Shown here piece after piece: positions 21,683 through 23,531 of a stretch of DNA of 23,531 nt. Below the pieces are notes generated by a model. The model saw only the letters and a program-made list of their open reading frames with translations, searched no databases and was not told where the DNA came from. The position numbers were made by a program, and so were the translations under genes. This DNA is from an uncultured Ruminococcus sp. (GTDB taxonomy: Bacteria > Bacillota > Clostridia > Oscillospirales > Ruminococcaceae): positions 1-23,531 of the forward strand of contig CALDFS010000297.1 in assembly GCA_937942105.1 (NCBI GenBank). The letters are read 5' to 3'. Positions within the stretch are counted from its first letter, which is position 1. Every line of letters begins with the position of its first letter.

Positions 21683-23531
21683 TTAAATCGGCACAGTCTC
21701 CTCGGTAAACGAAAGCATCTCTATCTCGCACTCAGCGCCCGCAAGCCCATTGGACTCTGCTCTGCATATAACCTTGCCGACCTCGCCTAATCGCGACTGA
21801 ACAAAGAACGCGCTGTGCCCGCTCTCAAGCTCGATTTCGCTTTCGCCGATAAACCTGCCCGCGCCCTCAACGGTAATTGTAACCTTATTGGCTGCCGAAT
21901 GAACCTCGGTACCGTTTTCGTCCACTGCATATATTGCAACAGCTGCAAAGTCCGCGCCGTCTGCTGCAATGGAGCGCTCCTTCGGCTTTAGGATAAGCCT
22001 TGCGGGGGCTTTCGGCGTGAGCCTTATATCCTCAGCCGCCTTGCTTCCGGCTATATATCCGACCGCTCTTATCTCGCCCGGGGTGTAGGTAAGCCCCTCA
22101 AATACAAACAGCGGGTGTGGAAGGTTCATAAACCGACGCTTCGGGGCGATATCCAGCTTTCTGCCGTTCACATAAAGCTCCACGGTATCGCAGTTGCTCA
22201 TCACCGTCACCGAGAAATCTTCGCTCTGCGGGGTATCCTCGCTTGAATTGTTGGCCTTGATGGGCTTGGCGCCATCATCCCAATAATTTGCTATATAAAC
22301 CATCGGCGATTTTTCGGGGTCTTTTTGGGATTTATAGACGTTTGCCGCCGGCTTGGGAAGCCTGAAAATATCATAAAGCCCGCTGTAGAAGACGTTATCG
22401 GTGTTGGTATAGTTGACCTCGTTGTTATAGTCGAACATGCTCCAGGCAAAGCCGCCCGCGCAGAGCTTATTTCCGAAGTAGTAATTCACCTTGTCGGCAA
22501 AATCCTGAGCAAATACCAGCGATTCCTCGTCGCTCGCCCAGGGGAAGCCATAGCCGTTTGTCCAGCAGTTGCAGCAGTGCTCTGTGATGAAGAACGGAGT
22601 GTATTTGGGAACCTCAGGGCAGCGGTAGTTAGCGGTGAATATGCCTTCAAGGAAGCTGCCGTCGTAAGTCTCAAACCGCCTTACGCCGTGGGTCAAGCGG
22701 GTAGAATCAAGCCTTGCGGCAAGGGCGTTTGTTATTGTGTAAAGGCTGTCGCAATCGTCAGACTCGTTCACCCTAACACCCCATGTGGCTATGCAGGGGT
22801 GGTTCCTATCACGAAGTATCATTTCCTCAACGTTGCGGATATACAGCTTCTGCCATTCCTCGTCCCCGATATGCTGCCAGCCGGGAGCTTCTTCAAACAC
22901 GATTATACCCAGCTCGTCACAGCGGCTAAGAAACGCCGGACTTTGCGGATAATGCGAGCAGCGCACGGCATTAAAGCCTGTCTGCTTGATAAGGTCTGCG
23001 TCCACCGCCTGAAGTCTGTCAACAACAGCTCTGCCTATCCACGGCCATTGCTCATGGCGGTTTACGCCTACAAGCTTAGTCTCACGTCCGTTTATCACGA
23101 AGCCGGCGCTGCCTTTTCTGCCGTCCTCAAAGGCAAACCAGCGCATTCCGAGCTTGTTTGATACATCATCAAGATACTCGCCGTCAGCTCCTTTAAGCCT
23201 TGTTACTACCGTATACAGGTAAGGAGATTCAGTATCCCACAGCCATGGCGATTCGATTTGATTGGTGTTCTGCCGGATTACCGCCGTTTCACCTGATTTT
23301 ATCATTACCGGCTCGGATTCTGAGCTTGCGCACACCCTGCCCTGCGCGTCCATCACCTGAGTTTCTACGGAATATTCCTTTCCCTCTCCCCTGTTCAGAA
23401 CGGTTGTTTCGGTTGCTATGGCGGTTCTTGCACCGCTTGTAAAGGCGAGCTGTGGGGTAGTGTTAAAGGTGTTCTTGATATATGCTGCGGAGGTTACAAT
23501 CATCCGGACGTTTCTTACTATGCCCCCGAAC
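21683..23531 (-). CDS. GH2 beta-galactosidase-like glycosidase, 5' end cut off
   Basis: The frame is open to the window edge: nine codons precede the first in-window ATG (23503) and read like the usual Gly-Gly-Ile-x-Arg-Asn-Val end of the GH2 sugar-binding domain, so the true start lies outside. Numbered from that ATG: the Ig-like domain is about 15-122, and the TIM barrel about 125-395 (GVNRHEQWPWIG, then NAVRCSHYP). E247 in WGVRVNES is the acid/base and E308 in FFITEHCCN the nucleophile. Residues ~425-495 resemble DUF4982, and ~498-598 an Ig-like invasin/bacterial domain. This fits the GH2 DUF4982 group of beta-galactosidases. Whether it is secreted cannot be seen. With the GH97 gene it points to glycan breakdown. 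Confidence 0.9.
   Translation of the reverse strand, partial: FGGIVRNVRMIVTSAAYIKNTFNTTPQLAFTSGARTAIATETTVLNRGEGKEYSVETQVMDAQGRVCASSESEPVMIKSGETAVIRQNTNQIESPWLWDTESPYLYTVVTRLKGADGEYLDDVSNKLGMRWFAFEDGRKGSAGFVINGRETKLVGVNRHEQWPWIGRAVVDRLQAVDADLIKQTGFNAVRCSHYPQSPAFLSRCDELGIIVFEEAPGWQHIGDEEWQKLYIRNVEEMILRDRNHPCIATWGVRVNESDDCDSLYTITNALAARLDSTRLTHGVRRFETYDGSFLEGIFTANYRCPEVPKYTPFFITEHCCNCWTNGYGFPWASDEESLVFAQDFADKVNYYFGNKLCAGGFAWSMFDYNNEVNYTNTDNVFYSGLYDIFRLPKPAANVYKSQKDPEKSPMVYIANYWDDGAKPIKANNSSEDTPQSEDFSVTVMSNCDTVELYVNGRKLDIAPKRRFMNLPHPLFVFEGLTYTPGEIRAVGYIAGSKAAEDIRLTPKAPARLILKPKERSIAADGADFAAVAIYAVDENGTEVHSAANKVTITVEGAGRFIGESEIELESGHSAFFVQSRLGEVGKVICRAESNGLAGAECEIEMLSFTEETVPI

Noticed and set aside
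22325..23161. 278-residue plus-strand frame inside the GH2 gene
   Set aside because: The GH2 frame on minus has catalytic residues and conserved motifs; the plus frame shows no domain or ribosome site.

Overview
The window looks like the chromosome of an anaerobic, spore-forming or formerly spore-forming clostridium (Firmicutes/Bacillota, class Clostridia, probably Oscillospirales/Ruminococcaceae-like). The grounds are the 16S rRNA 5' end, strong AGGAGG ribosome sites, consensus sigma-A promoters, a SleB-type cortex hydrolase, an HndD/HydABC-type bifurcating [FeFe] hydrogenase and extracytoplasmic glycan hydrolases. The lineage call rests on gene content, not on a database search.

Layout. 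1-700: 5' end of a 16S rRNA on the minus strand with its leader and two tandem consensus promoters. 891-5154: sleB, luxS, a membrane-anchored LysM/G5/M23 peptidase and a tandem GNAT protein, all on plus. 5233-5409: tRNA-Leu(GAG) on minus with its own promoter and terminator. 5465-6712: a small membrane protein and a DUF4299-like protein. 6784-7443: nth (endonuclease III) on minus.

7570-16457 is the centrepiece: one co-directional hydrogen-metabolism operon. It starts with a promoter, upstream direct repeats and a structured leader, then hydC (NuoE-like). Next come six genes of a presumed H2-sensing cassette: a DRTGG protein, an RsbW-like ATPase, a HydS-type sensory hydrogenase with Ala in place of the proton-relay Cys, a second DRTGG protein, a PHP phosphoesterase and a second HATPase. 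A [2Fe-2S] ferredoxin, hydB and hydA follow, and then a small ribbon-helix-helix-like protein. HydA, HydB and HydC would form the electron-bifurcating NADH/ferredoxin hydrogenase. The genes between hydC and hydB look like a built-in regulatory circuit whose signalling chemistry is not evident from sequence.

16498-17116: a decayed MntA/HepT-type toxin-antitoxin pair; the nucleotidyltransferase is intact and the HEPN toxin is cut off. 17136-20950: minus-strand genes for a GH97 lipoprotein glycosidase, an acyl-ACP thioesterase and a membrane protein. 20969-21657: a divergently transcribed GNAT acetyltransferase. 21683 to the window end: a GH2 beta-galactosidase-like enzyme on minus, cut by the window edge.

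The regulatory signals most worth a second look are: (i) an inverted repeat whose left arm is the luxS promoter core and whose right arm covers the luxS ribosome site, so that read-through RNA, but not RNA from the luxS promoter, would hide that site; (ii) an exact WalR-type box (TGTAAC-N5-TGTAAC) and a cluster of ATTATTC/GAATAAT half-sites around the M23 peptidase promoter; (iii) the direct repeat ahead of the hydrogenase promoter. No CRISPR array, transposase, phage gene or integrase was seen.
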